Below, piece by piece: positions 5,523 through 14,707 of a stretch of 17,016 nt of DNA. The notes under the pieces are model-generated. The model did not search any database. It was not told the origin of the DNA and saw only the letters and a list, made by a program, of their open reading frames with translations. The stretch spans positions 1-17,016 of the forward strand of contig CAYYNP010000221.1 of the NCBI GenBank assembly GCA_964472545.1, read 5' to 3'. Positions within the stretch are counted from its first letter, which is position 1; every line of letters begins with the position of its first letter. The position numbers and the translations under genes are program-made. The DNA is from CAYYNP01 sp964472545. Its GTDB lineage: Bacteria > Planctomycetota > Planctomycetia > Pirellulales > Thermoguttaceae.

Positions 5523-7854
5523 GATCACTCCGCTGCCGCGGGCGATGGAACTGGAGGGGCTGCACGCCTACGCCGACAAGATCGTTGCGGCCGGGGAGAC
5601 GATCCGGTTTCGGGTCTCCAGCACGGTGCCTTACGAGCTGTCGATCTGTCGGCTGGGATTGAAGGTGGATGATCCGGCCGGGGATGAGGTGTTGTTTACG
5701 TTTGCGGAGTCGCCGGCGGTGCGGCAGGCGATTCATCCGGGGTCGTATGTGCATGTGGAAAAGGGGCTGCCGGCAGACAAGCCGCTGGAGGCCTTGACGC
5801 TGGAATGCTGGGTGCGGCCTTGGGCCGTTACGGGCTGGCAGACGTTGATCTCGCAACACGACTACCCGGCCCACTGCGGCTTCGGGCTGTTCTTGGACGC
5901 CGAGGGGAAGCTGCAATTCTATCTGGGCGACGGGGGCGAATATCGTTCGGACTTCACGCTTACGGGACCGAAACTCCAGGCCCGCCGCTGGCACCACGTG
6001 GTGGGGACCTTCGACGGCAAGACCAAGTCGCTTTGGATCGACGGTCAACCGGCGGGCCAACAAGCGTTCAAAGGCCCGGCCAAACCGGGTCCCTCACCAC
6101 TGCGGCTGGGCGCATGTGGATACGACGGCCCGGCCGTCAATCTGCTCGACGGCGATTTGGCTATGCCGGCCATCTACGATCGGGCACTTGCAGCGGAGGA
6201 GATTCAAACCCGATTCCGGCAGCGTGGGCTCGTGGGGCGGGGGCGGGAAGGGGGCAGTCCCATTTTCGCTGCGCGAGAATCAGGGCAATCCCCGCGGCGG
6301 GAGGGGGACAGTCCCATTTTCGCTGCGCGAAAATTGGGACAGTCCCCGGAACCGCTCGCATGCTGGCCGCTTGACGAAGAACGGGGCGATCGCGTCGCCG
6401 ACGTTTCGCCGCACGCCCGTCACGGGCAAATCATCAACACGGCCACCTGGATGATCGGCGGCCCCAGCTTCGACGGCAGCAAAGTGCCCCGCTACGGCGA
6501 CTACGACCCGGCCAAAGACCCCCGGCGCGGACACGGACTCCGGTTCGCCTCCGACGACCTCTACGACTGCCGATGGCAGGTGACGCACGAGTATCGCATA
6601 CCCAAAGACGCCAAGCCGGGGTTGTACGTAGGCCGCTTCCGCTTCCGCGTCGACGGCGTGCCCCGTTTGTATCACGTCACCTTCGTGGTGAAGAAGCAGC
6701 CCGACGCTCCCAAGGCGCCGATCCTGGTGATCGCCTCGACCAATTCCTGGCTGGCCTACAAGGCGACCTCGTTCGCCGTCACGCCGCCGGGATTGCTCTA
6801 TCATTGGGGGACCGGCGGCATCAGCAACGGCCCCGGCAACCCGCCCGCCTATTGCATGTATCGCAACCATCGGGCGGGCCAGCCGGCCTATAAGTCGGGC
6901 GTGAATATGCCTTGGCCCAACGCCGGGCCTTACGTGCTCTACGCCCAAGGCGGCTCCGGCTACAGCCATCTGACGCGTGCCGAACGCTTCGCCCTGGTTT
7001 GGCTGGAGCAAAACGGCTACCGCTACGACATGGTGGGCGATCTCGACGTACACGGCGATCCGGACCTGCTGGCCGGCTACCAAGTCGTGATGATCAACGG
7101 TCACGGCGAGTATTGGTCGAGCGAGGCCTACCGCAACGTGGATCGTTATCTCGAAAACGGCGGAAACGTGCTAGTGCTCTCGGGCAACGTGATGCTCTGG
7201 CGGGTCAGTTTCAACGAAGACCAGAGCATCATGGAATGCCGCAAGCTGGACCAGGCAATTGGCGGGCGGCCGGGCTGCACGATGGGCGAGATCTGGCACA
7301 GCCACGACGGCAGCCGTGGCAGCATCACGCGTGAGTGCGGCATGCCTGCCTGGAAGCTGATCGGGCTGGGCACGTTCGGCTGGGCCAGCATCGGACCGAA
7401 CGATTTCGGGTTCTATCACGTCGAGACCCCGGACCATTTTCTCTTTCACCGGCCCGAGCGCGTGGGGCTGGAACGGGGCGACACCTTCGGCGGCGCGCCC
7501 GGCGGCGGGCTGCCCAGGGCCGTGGGGCACGAGTGCGACGTGCGGCTGAGTCTGCTGCGAGAGGTAACCAAGCCGGTGCCGGCCGGAGCCACGTTGCCCG
7601 AGGAGCCGGGCGGCATGGTTACGCTGGCCAACGGCCGGCTCCCCGCCTATGCCGGTTTGGATTACTTCACCCGCAAGGTGCCGCTGAAGAACGCCGTCGT
7701 CGCCCACATGCTCTATTGGGAGCGCCCGCAAGGCGGCCGCGTGTTCCACGCCGGCTCGCTCGGATCCGGCTGGGGACTTTCCGTGGACCCCAAGTTCCAG
7801 ACGTTGATCCGAAACGTGCTGTATCATTTCGGCGTGCCGGGCACGAATCGCTGA
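5455..7854 (+). CDS. Secreted LamG plus N,N-dimethylformamidase-beta-like protein
   Basis: The product is 799 residues from ATG 5455, chosen because a signal peptide begins there (MRNCSCLAIVLGLATFAGVLPA) and AAGGGA lies 10 nt upstream. Starts further left, such as 5299, would add an arginine- and histidine-rich leader. Residues ~90-258 form a concanavalin-like LamG domain (LTLECWVRPW, RRWHHVVGTFDGKTKSLWIDG, IYDRALAAEEI). Residues ~415-799 resemble the C-terminal domain of the DMFase large subunit: APILVIASTNSWLAYK, DLDVHGDPDLLAGYQVV, then GHGEYW (549-554), YLENGGNVLVLSGNVMLWRV. Glu552 and nearby tyrosines may correspond to the iron ligands of DMFase, but I cannot verify this. Planctomycetes carry many such exported LamG-DMFase-like proteins of unknown substrate, so amidase activity on formamides should not be assumed. 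Two palindromic repeats are embedded in frame at residues 266-298, at the domain junction. Confidence 0.9.
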   Translation: MRNCSCLAIVLGLATFAGVLPAEITPLPRAMELEGLHAYADKIVAAGETIRFRVSSTVPYELSICRLGLKVDDPAGDEVLFTFAESPAVRQAIHPGSYVHVEKGLPADKPLEALTLECWVRPWAVTGWQTLISQHDYPAHCGFGLFLDAEGKLQFYLGDGGEYRSDFTLTGPKLQARRWHHVVGTFDGKTKSLWIDGQPAGQQAFKGPAKPGPSPLRLGACGYDGPAVNLLDGDLAMPAIYDRALAAEEIQTRFRQRGLVGRGREGGSPIFAARESGQSPRREGDSPIFAARKLGQSPEPLACWPLDEERGDRVADVSPHARHGQIINTATWMIGGPSFDGSKVPRYGDYDPAKDPRRGHGLRFASDDLYDCRWQVTHEYRIPKDAKPGLYVGRFRFRVDGVPRLYHVTFVVKKQPDAPKAPILVIASTNSWLAYKATSFAVTPPGLLYHWGTGGISNGPGNPPAYCMYRNHRAGQPAYKSGVNMPWPNAGPYVLYAQGGSGYSHLTRAERFALVWLEQNGYRYDMVGDLDVHGDPDLLAGYQVVMINGHGEYWSSEAYRNVDRYLENGGNVLVLSGNVMLWRVSFNEDQSIMECRKLDQAIGGRPGCTMGEIWHSHDGSRGSITRECGMPAWKLIGLGTFGWASIGPNDFGFYHVETPDHFLFHRPERVGLERGDTFGGAPGGGLPRAVGHECDVRLSLLREVTKPVPAGATLPEEPGGMVTLANGRLPAYAGLDYFTRKVPLKNAVVAHMLYWERPQGGRVFHAGSLGSGWGLSVDPKFQTLIRNVLYHFGVPGTNR
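6251..6347. repeat. Tandem pair of REP-like palindromes inside a coding sequence
   Basis: Two units, 6251-6293 and 6304-6347, share GGGGRCAGTCCCATTTTCGC, a TGC centre, then GCGARAAT and a closing CCCC. The second unit is an almost perfect hairpin; the first has diverged in its right arm (CAGGGCAATCCCC). Within each arm GGGACAGTCCC is itself nearly palindromic. In frame they encode GSPIFAARESGQSP and GDSPIFAARKLGQSP, placed between the LamG and DMFase-like domains. They are not CRISPR repeats, because they are palindromic throughout and lack unique spacers of regular length. Confidence 0.9.
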
Positions 7855-7899
7855 GAGGCTCGGCGACGTAGTCGAAACGCCTCGGACCACCACGGGCCG

Positions 7900-8691
7900 C
7901 TATTCGCCTTTCGTCTCGGCCGTTGCAGGAAGCTGACCGGCCGCCCATCGGATGCCACGGGCCATCAGCCGCCGGAAGCTGTCGTTCGTCCACACCTTGG
8001 CGTCGTGGCCGCTCTGGAAGCCAAAGACCCTGGCCTTGCGATACTCTTGAACCCAGGCGATTTGCTTGTCGCTGCGTGGATGGTCCGTCGACACCAGCAG
8101 GTGGATGCCGTCGGTGAACGTCTGGCGGTTGTACGTCTCGTCTTGGACTTCGAAGTCGTTCATGCCTTTGGTGATCGGGTGATTCGTGTCCTCGATGTGC
8201 ATCTTGACGACGCCACCGCCGGTTCCGCTTGCGGCGACTTGCACACCGTTTCGCTCCCCCGGTTTCATCCAGAATTTCCCGCCGGCGATCTTCTCGAACT
8301 CGGGCCAGTCTTGGCAGTTTGCCAGTGCATGATGCCAGACGACCAGGCCGACGCCGCCGTCGAGCAGCCGGAGGAAGTTCTCTCGTTGCGTGTCGCTGAT
8401 CCCGCTGGACAGGTTGAACATCACGATCACGTCGTACCGAAACTTGTCGACGTCGTCGAAGACGGTATACGGAGGGCCCTTCCACACGTCGGCCTCGATA
8501 TCGCGGAAGCTCTTCCAAAGCTGCTCGAAACCACGCTCGTCATACCCGTGGCCGCCGACCAGAATGACGACCTTAGTCTTCGCTTCTGCCGCCGCCGTTT
8601 CTCCGTCTTCGGCGGATTGCACAGCGCAAGGCAGTGCGAAGAGGCAACTGATTTCAACAAGAAACGCGCCGGCGCGGACTCTCTCAATCAT
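7900..8691 (-). CDS. Secreted ThuA-domain protein
   Basis: The product is 263 residues on the minus strand. The start at 8691 is fixed by a strong ribosome binding site, AGAGGAG (8705-8699), 7 nt upstream, and by the signal peptide that follows (MIERVRAGAFLVEISCLFALPCAVQSAED). The mature part is a ThuA-like, glutamine-amidotransferase-related fold: KVVILVGGHGYDERGFEQLW, DVIVMFNLSS, DGGVGLVVWHHALANCQDW, EDTNHPITKGMNDF, RVFGFQSGHDAKVW and FRRLMARGIRWAAGQ. ThuA was named from trehalose utilisation in rhizobia; in planctomycetes exported versions are abundant and often associated with sugar metabolism, with no established reaction. The gene converges on the DMFase-like gene across 45 nt and is separated from the DUF3160 gene by ~490 nt. 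It is complete, and a candidate promoter lies at 8781-8808. Confidence 0.95.
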   Translation of the reverse strand: MIERVRAGAFLVEISCLFALPCAVQSAEDGETAAAEAKTKVVILVGGHGYDERGFEQLWKSFRDIEADVWKGPPYTVFDDVDKFRYDVIVMFNLSSGISDTQRENFLRLLDGGVGLVVWHHALANCQDWPEFEKIAGGKFWMKPGERNGVQVAASGTGGGVVKMHIEDTNHPITKGMNDFEVQDETYNRQTFTDGIHLLVSTDHPRSDKQIAWVQEYRKARVFGFQSGHDAKVWTNDSFRRLMARGIRWAAGQLPATAETKGE

Positions 8692-8780
8692 GATTCGACT
8701 CCTCTGATCTGCGGGCTCCATCTGTGCGAAGTCTCGGCCGTCGGCGGCAAGCCGCGGACGACGGCCAAGGCCTCGCATTT

Positions 8781-8808
8781 AGTATAACTCGATTCCCGTC
8801 GCTGCGAA
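8781..8808 (-). promoter_or_regulatory. Candidate promoter of the ThuA-like gene
   Basis: On the minus strand a good -10, TATACT (8786-8781), lies 16 nt after a moderate -35, TTCGCA (8808-8803). Transcription would start near 8774, giving a leader of ~83 nt before the AGAGGAG ribosome binding site. The site overlaps the SHD1-like remnant on the other strand, consistent with that remnant no longer being a functional gene start. Confidence 0.35.
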
Positions 8809-8948
8809 ACGCCAAGGAGTCCGTAAGCAACGTGCGACTGAAAATGACGGACGGACGGGTTATCACGCTCCCCTTGGCGAATCTCAGCAAAGCCGACCAA
8901 CGCGTCGTCCATCGAATGACTGCGTCTGAATCGGAGGTACACAGGTGA
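8781..8948 (+). pseudogene. Remnant of an SHD1 (SLA1 homology domain 1)-type gene
   Basis: The plus-strand frame ending at TGA 8948 encodes VRLKMTDGRVITLPLANL followed by SKADQRVV, which matches the closing half of the SHD1 motif as I know it from planctomycete proteins (V.L...DG..i.vPL..LS..DQ.yv). The upstream half of the domain (the W...G...v.A.fv part) and any signal peptide are missing. The frame upstream runs into the reverse complement of the ThuA leader, and no ribosome binding site precedes an ATG. I therefore read it as the 3' end of a truncated gene rather than a working small protein. A short functional product from ATG 8844 cannot be excluded. Confidence 0.6.
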
Positions 8949-9183
8949 ACGTACACGCGATTTCGTCGCGACGACCACAAACTCTTCAGACCTGGATTCT
9001 CTTCACCGCAGGAAATCGGTTATGCTGACGTAAGGTGCCAGTTTCGCTGAGCAACGCAAGTTATTGCGGGATAAGACGGAAGGGATTTGCCGCTAGGCCC
9101 CCTGTACGGCTGGTGCGCGAACTGCCGGTGTGCCCATTCGGCAGGCGCCCTTCATCAAGAACCGAAGCAAAGAAGGGTACGCT
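8949..9183. other. Intergenic region before the DUF3160 gene
   Basis: There are 235 bases with no gene. A small perfect hairpin, CGCGA-TTTCG-TCGCG, lies at ~8957-8971. No convincing -35/-10 pair is seen. AGAAGGG (9171-9177), 6 nt before GTG 9184, is the ribosome binding site that decides the start of the next gene. Confidence 0.4.
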
Positions 9184-12100
9184 GTGATCCGCTATACCAT
9201 CCTCGGTTGGCTTTGTTTGAGCGGGGTGTCACTCTCGGCGGCCGAGCCGTCGGGCCGAACTTACGACCTGTCGTACGTCGAAGGAGGGGAGCGATTCGAA
9301 GGCTCGCCGGCGGCCCGCCGGCTGCTTGAGCGGCAGGGCTTCGTCGTCACCGAAAAGCAATTTCGCCAAATCTTCGAGGCGTATCTTTCGCTGGGCCCCG
9401 ACCTTCCGATACCGAATTTCATCACCGTCGACAGCTCGTGGCACACCTACCATCTTCTATTGGAGGAGGGCGTGCGGCAGTTCGAGGAAGCGCAAGCGGT
9501 CACGTTGGCCGCATTCTCGCGGAAACTCTACCGCCTGGCGCGCGCGAAGATCGCTGCGGACGGCGATGTCTACGCCGACTTGGCCCTCTTCGCCGCCGTT
9601 GCTTGGGCATTGCAGGACGATGGGGCCCTCGCAAGACTCAACGCGGAGGACCGCCCCACGATAGAACGAGTGCTTGGGATTTTTCGCGACGGCGGGCCGC
9701 CACAAAGGGTGCTCTTCTTCGATCTGCCGGTCATGCCCGAGCAATACCGCGCGGCCGGATTCTACATCCGCAGCTCGGATTTGAAGGGCTATTTCGCGGC
9801 CCGGAAGTGGTACGCCACCAACGTCTTTCGCGTGGGATCCGAGGCGGAAACCGAACGGGCGGTCCACTTGGCGCTGTTGATCGGCTCCGACATCGATCTG
9901 CAACGGCGTCACCGTCAACTCTCGGCCCCATACGACATCCTGCTTGCTCCGGCGGAGGATGCCGGCGCGGAGCAGTATGCTTCCCTTGCGCGGCGGACGA
10001 TCGGCAAGACGCCGTCATCGGAACAAGTCCGGCAACGACTCGGCGCCTTTCGCCAGCAGGCCGCCAAATTGCCCGGCCCCAGCATCAACGACCAGTACTT
10101 GCCGCTCGACGACTACGCACGGTTTTCAGAAACAACCAAGGGCTTCCGACTGTTGCCGCCGCGGCGGGTCCCGTCCGCAGTCTTGTTTCAGCGTACGGTC
10201 GATCCGAAGGTGAAGAACCGGGGGTTTCCATCGGGTTTAGATTTCTTTGCCACCGGGGCGATGGCCAGCGACGCGGGTCGCCGTGCCCTGCGGCAGTCGG
10301 TCGACGACGCGACGGCGGACGCGATTCTCGCCGCCGAAACGGTTGCACTCCCGAATTCGCTTCACGGACAAGCTCTCTCGCTGCTTGGCCGACTACAAGA
10401 ACCGCTGCCCGAGCAGGCCCCCGGGCCTTTGCGGACTGCCGCCTGGCAAGACAAGCAGCTTGTCACTCAGTTAGGGGCATGGGCACAGCAGCGTCACACC
10501 TGGGCCCTGCACACCAAGCTAACGGTCCATTTTGGCGGTGGAACGATGGAGCCGCCGGGTTACGTGTCGCCGTATCCTGAGTTCTTCCGCGGCCTTGGCC
10601 GGCTATCGCGAGACACCGCCCGAGTCCTCCGCGAGGCCATGGACCAAGAGGCAATGGGGCCGGTGGCGGGGCACGCGTTGCTCGATCTCATCGCGGCGGC
10701 TCGGCGCATTGATGCGTCCAGAGCGACAAACGTCAGCTTCTCGATGGTCGACAGCTCGAAAAGCGAGCAACTGTGGCAATTCGGGGAAGCATGCCGCTTG
10801 GCCGGCGTACGCGTTGCTGCCGACGACTCCGAGGATTCCGACGACGGGCCCTCGAACGACTACTCTCTGGTGGAACGTATCGCGCGGCGCTGGATCGAAT
10901 CGGAGAAACTCTCGCAGCTAGACCGCCAACTCATCGCGAGTTTGTCTGAGCGTGAAGGGCGGGCGGGTAAGTATCTCGTCGAGTTTGCCGAGCTGTGCGA
11001 CCGGTTGGCCGCCATCGCGGAAAAGCAGTTGGCCGGCCGGCCGTTCGCCAAGGAAGATGTCAGACTAATCAAGGACTACGGCAAGACGCTCGCCCGGTTT
11101 CACTTCTACGGGGGGAATTCCTACTTGGTGCCCCGCGACGACTTTCCCCAGGTTGTGCCGATCTTCTGCAGTCCGCTGGGCCATCGCAACGAGCTGCTCT
11201 ACGCCGGGCTGCCACGGCCGGAAGCGGTCTACGTGATCCTCCGGGTGGGCAATCGATTCGTTTTGCACCGTGGGGCGGTGCTCAGCTATCGGGAGTTTCG
11301 CCGCCCGGCCGATAAGCCGCTGGACGACGAATCCTGGGCGCGAGAAGTCTATGCGGGCCGCGTTCCGCCGCCACCGGCGTTCACGGCGTCGTTTCGGCAG
11401 ACCGTCACGGAGGAGGAGGTCGCTCGGATGCTGCGCAGCGGCAAGCGATACGTCAACGCCGCTTACATGGTTGGCGACACGATCACGGACGCCATGCTCG
11501 ATGCGCTGATGAACGGAGCGTTCGAGGATACGTACTGGCTCCGCGAGCAGGTGGCGCGGCGGATGACCGAAGCCCACATCCCCCGACTGCTGGATTACCT
11601 TCAGACACGAAGTCCCGGCCGAGAGGCGGGGCACGACATCGGCGCAATCGTGCTGGCGATGACGAACCTCGACTGGCGGCCGCATCGCCAGCGCGTGCTC
11701 GAGCTTCTGCATCACGAAGTGATCCAAGTGGCAGACGCCGCGGCCTATATTCTCGCGCAGCGGCCGGACGAGTTGGACGCCGCCGTGCTGGCCAAACACT
11801 CCGAGAAGGGCAAGCTGCGAACAAGACGGCTGATCGGCTACTTGCTCGGCCAACTCGAACGCCCCGACCATCGGGCGTTTCAATTGGTGCTCGAAATGAT
11901 GGACCACGAGCATCCCGCTCTGCGCTACCAGGCAATGCTCGCCGGGTCGCGGTGGCAGGCCAACGGTGTCGACGCGGATGCACTTCCGGCGAGGTTCAGG
12001 CAAGGTTTGATCTTGGGAATCGAGGATAGAAACGACGTAGTCGCCGCCACCGCCGCCCACGCGGTCGTCGCTCTGGGGCTTGAGGAGGCCGCGCCGAAGA

Positions 12101-13443
12101 TGCTCAAGCGCCTCGAGGATGAGGGAAGATACTCGATATTCGAGGATGACGGGCCGCGGCAGCAGGACGAACGAAAAGTTGGCGATGTCTTCGAGAAGAC
12201 GCACTACGGCGGCATCTCCGCTTCCAACGTGCTGGGCCGACCTCACTTCAGTGAATCGAGTCTTGCTGCCGAGTTGCTGGCCGGTCTGAAGGCCTTTCGT
12301 TACCGACCGGCCAAGGAACATCTCCACGCGATGCTCGGCGGGACCATGGGCGTGGTCGGAGGATACCCTGGCAACTTCGGCCCCGAGGCACTCGACGTGC
12401 TGGTCTGTCTGGAGCCCGAGCCGAAGGCCAAGTTGTTGATGGCGGTAGTGCGAAACACGGAATTGACGGCCGCCGCGCGTTCGCGGGCCGTCGAGCGACT
12501 TGCCGAGACGAAGGACATCGCCCACGTGGCTCCCTTGCTTCCGCTGCTGAAGGACGGTGACGCGCTCGGCTCCCGGACGTCCTATTACCCGGAGTTTGCC
12601 ACATCTGCCGAGTTCGTCGGCGGAAGCGTCGCCCTGGCGGTTGCCAAATTGCTGCTGTCGGCCGATCCGGAGGACCCGACACTTGCCGAGTTGCGCAAAG
12701 AGGCCGTCAAGCAGATGATCCCGATGCTGCACACCACCAGCGGGCCGTCGGCATTGGCCGCTCTGACGAGAATTGAGCCTGAGCAGTCTTTGGCCCGGTT
12801 GATGCGTGTGGCAACCGATCGGGAGTTTCCCGTCGCCACACGTGGTCGGGCGTTAGATTTGCTCAGTTTCCCCCCTCGAGACTTGGCCGCCGACTGGAGT
12901 GACCTGCATCGGGACATCCGATACCTAAGACGTCTCTTGCCGCTGATCGAAGACGACACGGGCTCGGAATACTACACGATGGGCGACGAAGTGGGCACGC
13001 TGATAGGTTGCTTGTCCCCCGCATTGGCTCAAAACCCCGCACACGCGCAAGAAGTCGCAGAAATCGGTAAGCACTTGGCATCGCTGTTGACAACCCGGCA
13101 TGCCTCGGCCGCCTTCAACGCCCTACAGCAGATCGACTCGAAGCTGGCCACCGAACGTCTGATTGCGATCGCCGGCGACCGCGAATGTGCCGCGGCGACA
13201 CGAGTCAGGGCATTGAAGCTGTTGAACTCATTGGCATACCAGGACGACTTTCTCGCCTCCGTGGCTCCGCTGCTGGTGGACCAGACGGAAGTCGAGAAGG
13301 GAGAGAGGATCTGCGATCTGATGGCGCAGATCATCGCCAAACGACTCCAGAAGGGCCTGCCGTTTCCCGCGTCCAACGAACTTCACGAGCGCAACGCCTT
13401 TATCGGGCGCGTGCGCAAAGCGGTCGAGGAGAGCGGGCCGTAG
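9184..13443 (+). CDS. Large secreted DUF3160 protein with C-terminal HEAT-like repeats
   Basis: The product is 1419 residues from GTG 9184. AGAAGGG lies 6 nt upstream and a signal peptide follows directly (IRYTILGWLCLSGVSLSAAEPS), so the in-frame ATG at 9130 is less likely. Residues ~35-740 resemble DUF3160: FEAYLSLGPDLPIPNFITVD at ~77 with the following SSWHTYHLLL, and a helical segment near 605 (LCDRLAAIAEKQLAGR, then FAKEDVRLIKDYG). The function of this family is unknown to me. From ~765 to the end the protein is a run of helical HEAT/PBS-lyase-like units, for example HEVIQVADAAAYILAQRPDE, HPALRYQAMLAGSRWQ, RNDVVAATAAHAVVALGLEE and CAAATRVRALKLLNSLA, probably a protein-interaction scaffold. 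The gene is uninterrupted. The following gene also encodes HEAT repeats, so the two may work together, but they are ~300 nt apart and not clearly co-transcribed. Confidence 0.9.
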   Translation: MIRYTILGWLCLSGVSLSAAEPSGRTYDLSYVEGGERFEGSPAARRLLERQGFVVTEKQFRQIFEAYLSLGPDLPIPNFITVDSSWHTYHLLLEEGVRQFEEAQAVTLAAFSRKLYRLARAKIAADGDVYADLALFAAVAWALQDDGALARLNAEDRPTIERVLGIFRDGGPPQRVLFFDLPVMPEQYRAAGFYIRSSDLKGYFAARKWYATNVFRVGSEAETERAVHLALLIGSDIDLQRRHRQLSAPYDILLAPAEDAGAEQYASLARRTIGKTPSSEQVRQRLGAFRQQAAKLPGPSINDQYLPLDDYARFSETTKGFRLLPPRRVPSAVLFQRTVDPKVKNRGFPSGLDFFATGAMASDAGRRALRQSVDDATADAILAAETVALPNSLHGQALSLLGRLQEPLPEQAPGPLRTAAWQDKQLVTQLGAWAQQRHTWALHTKLTVHFGGGTMEPPGYVSPYPEFFRGLGRLSRDTARVLREAMDQEAMGPVAGHALLDLIAAARRIDASRATNVSFSMVDSSKSEQLWQFGEACRLAGVRVAADDSEDSDDGPSNDYSLVERIARRWIESEKLSQLDRQLIASLSEREGRAGKYLVEFAELCDRLAAIAEKQLAGRPFAKEDVRLIKDYGKTLARFHFYGGNSYLVPRDDFPQVVPIFCSPLGHRNELLYAGLPRPEAVYVILRVGNRFVLHRGAVLSYREFRRPADKPLDDESWAREVYAGRVPPPPAFTASFRQTVTEEEVARMLRSGKRYVNAAYMVGDTITDAMLDALMNGAFEDTYWLREQVARRMTEAHIPRLLDYLQTRSPGREAGHDIGAIVLAMTNLDWRPHRQRVLELLHHEVIQVADAAAYILAQRPDELDAAVLAKHSEKGKLRTRRLIGYLLGQLERPDHRAFQLVLEMMDHEHPALRYQAMLAGSRWQANGVDADALPARFRQGLILGIEDRNDVVAATAAHAVVALGLEEAAPKMLKRLEDEGRYSIFEDDGPRQQDERKVGDVFEKTHYGGISASNVLGRPHFSESSLAAELLAGLKAFRYRPAKEHLHAMLGGTMGVVGGYPGNFGPEALDVLVCLEPEPKAKLLMAVVRNTELTAAARSRAVERLAETKDIAHVAPLLPLLKDGDALGSRTSYYPEFATSAEFVGGSVALAVAKLLLSADPEDPTLAELRKEAVKQMIPMLHTTSGPSALAALTRIEPEQSLARLMRVATDREFPVATRGRALDLLSFPPRDLAADWSDLHRDIRYLRRLLPLIEDDTGSEYYTMGDEVGTLIGCLSPALAQNPAHAQEVAEIGKHLASLLTTRHASAAFNALQQIDSKLATERLIAIAGDRECAAATRVRALKLLNSLAYQDDFLASVAPLLVDQTEVEKGERICDLMAQIIAKRLQKGLPFPASNELHERNAFIGRVRKAVEESGP

Positions 13444-13741
13444 GGATGGCGCGCTGGCGGAGCAGTGCCTCATGCCGTTGCCACTCGGGCCGTCGCCGAT
13501 TAGACTTTGCGTGGTGACCCTCGGAATGGGCCCCGTTGACCGCTTGGGGCCGTTGTCCTGTTCCGCCAGATCGGCAGGCCGGTCTGATGGAGATGTTGCT
13601 CGAGTGGAGCGGGGGCTCCCGATGGAATCTGCCCGGACATGAACACCGGGCACGATCCAGATCCCGAGTTCCCGCCGCGCCGCGCTACCCCTTCCACCAC
13701 ACGCCTCAAACCACAAACGCCGGACGTTACCCCGCACTGCC
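13444..13741. other. Intergenic stretch between the two HEAT-containing genes
   Basis: I see no supported gene in these 298 bases. One small hairpin, GCCCGG (13631-13636) with CCGGGC (13646-13651) around 9 nt, lies ~90 nt before the next start and has no T-run. The composition is as GC-rich as the flanking genes. Confidence 0.4.
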
Positions 13742-14707
13742 GTGTCGCCACCATCCCCACCCGAGACCGTCTCCCCCGCCAGCCCGCCACCCTCGTCGCC
13801 GGGCTCGATGCTGCTGAAGATGGTCGTCGTGCCGGGATTGGTCGTGTTGGCGTTCGCGCTGACCGTTGCCTGGTTGACCCCGCCGCAGAGCGACGTCGCC
13901 TCGCTGCTGGATCGGCTCGAAGAAGGCGGCGGCGACCGTTGCGCGACCGCCGCGGAACTGGTACGGGCGCTCGGAGCAGAGGACGAGGACCATGCCGAGT
14001 TGTTGCGCGATCCCGCCGTTGCCAAGCGCGTCGGTGCCGTGTTGTGCAAGGAGATCGAAGCCGGGCAAATGACCTCCGACGCGATCCGACTTCGGGCGTA
14101 CCTCTGCCGCGCCCTGGGCGAGTTTCACGTGGCCGATGCCATGCCGCCACTTATCGTCGCACTGCAAACCGGACGCGATGAGGCCGAGCTTGACGTGCGG
14201 CTGTGTGCCGTGCGATCGATCGCCGCGCTTGCGTCTCGAGTCGATCCGGCCGACGCCTCGGTCGGCGAGGCCGTACTGGCGGAGTTGCTCAAGGCGGCCG
14301 ATTCGCAATGGCCCACGCTGCGCGAGCGGGCAGCCTTCGCCTTGGGCGTTCTCGGCGGTACCGAGGCCGAGGCACGACTCGTGTCAATGCTCGGCGACCA
14401 AGCCGCGGAAGTCCGCTACAACGCGGCCACCGGCCTGGCCCGACATGGGAACTCGGCCGGCATTGAGGTCCTGATTGAAATGCTCGATCTAACGGGAGCC
14501 GGCAACGACTACTTCTCGCCGCAGCGGATCCAACTCGCGGCGCTCGAGGCGACGGCCAAGTTGGCCCAAACCGACCGCGTCGACTTAGGCACGCTACCGG
14601 CCGCGGTAGAGCGATTGACCCTCGACGAGGCGGACGATCGGGTGCGCCGCCGTGCGGCCGAGGTCTTCGATTTGTGCAAGACACGTTCCGGCGCAAGTGC
14701 GGATTGA
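13742..14707 (+). CDS. Membrane-anchored HEAT-repeat protein
   Basis: The product is 321 residues from GTG 13742; ATG 13808 (giving 299 residues) is an alternative, and neither has a strong ribosome binding site. The longer start gives a proline-rich cytoplasmic leader before the membrane segment, which I think is more natural. One transmembrane helix spans residues ~27-45 (MVVVPGLVVLAFALTVAWL). Residues ~50-310 are alpha-helical HEAT/PBS-type repeats: AIRLRAYLCRALGEF, VRLCAVRSIAALASRV, TLRERAAFALGVLGG, EVRYNAATGLARHGN and RVRRRAAEVFDLCK. Such proteins are adaptors with no catalytic residues. It lies 3' of the DUF3160/HEAT gene on the same strand, with 298 nt between, so a shared function is possible but unproven. 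Confidence 0.88.
   Translation: MSPPSPPETVSPASPPPSSPGSMLLKMVVVPGLVVLAFALTVAWLTPPQSDVASLLDRLEEGGGDRCATAAELVRALGAEDEDHAELLRDPAVAKRVGAVLCKEIEAGQMTSDAIRLRAYLCRALGEFHVADAMPPLIVALQTGRDEAELDVRLCAVRSIAALASRVDPADASVGEAVLAELLKAADSQWPTLRERAAFALGVLGGTEAEARLVSMLGDQAAEVRYNAATGLARHGNSAGIEVLIEMLDLTGAGNDYFSPQRIQLAALEATAKLAQTDRVDLGTLPAAVERLTLDEADDRVRRRAAEVFDLCKTRSGASAD

Noticed and set aside
6251..6347. Short CRISPR-like array
   Set aside because: Only two units, each palindromic along its length, in a coding frame, and without regular unique spacers.
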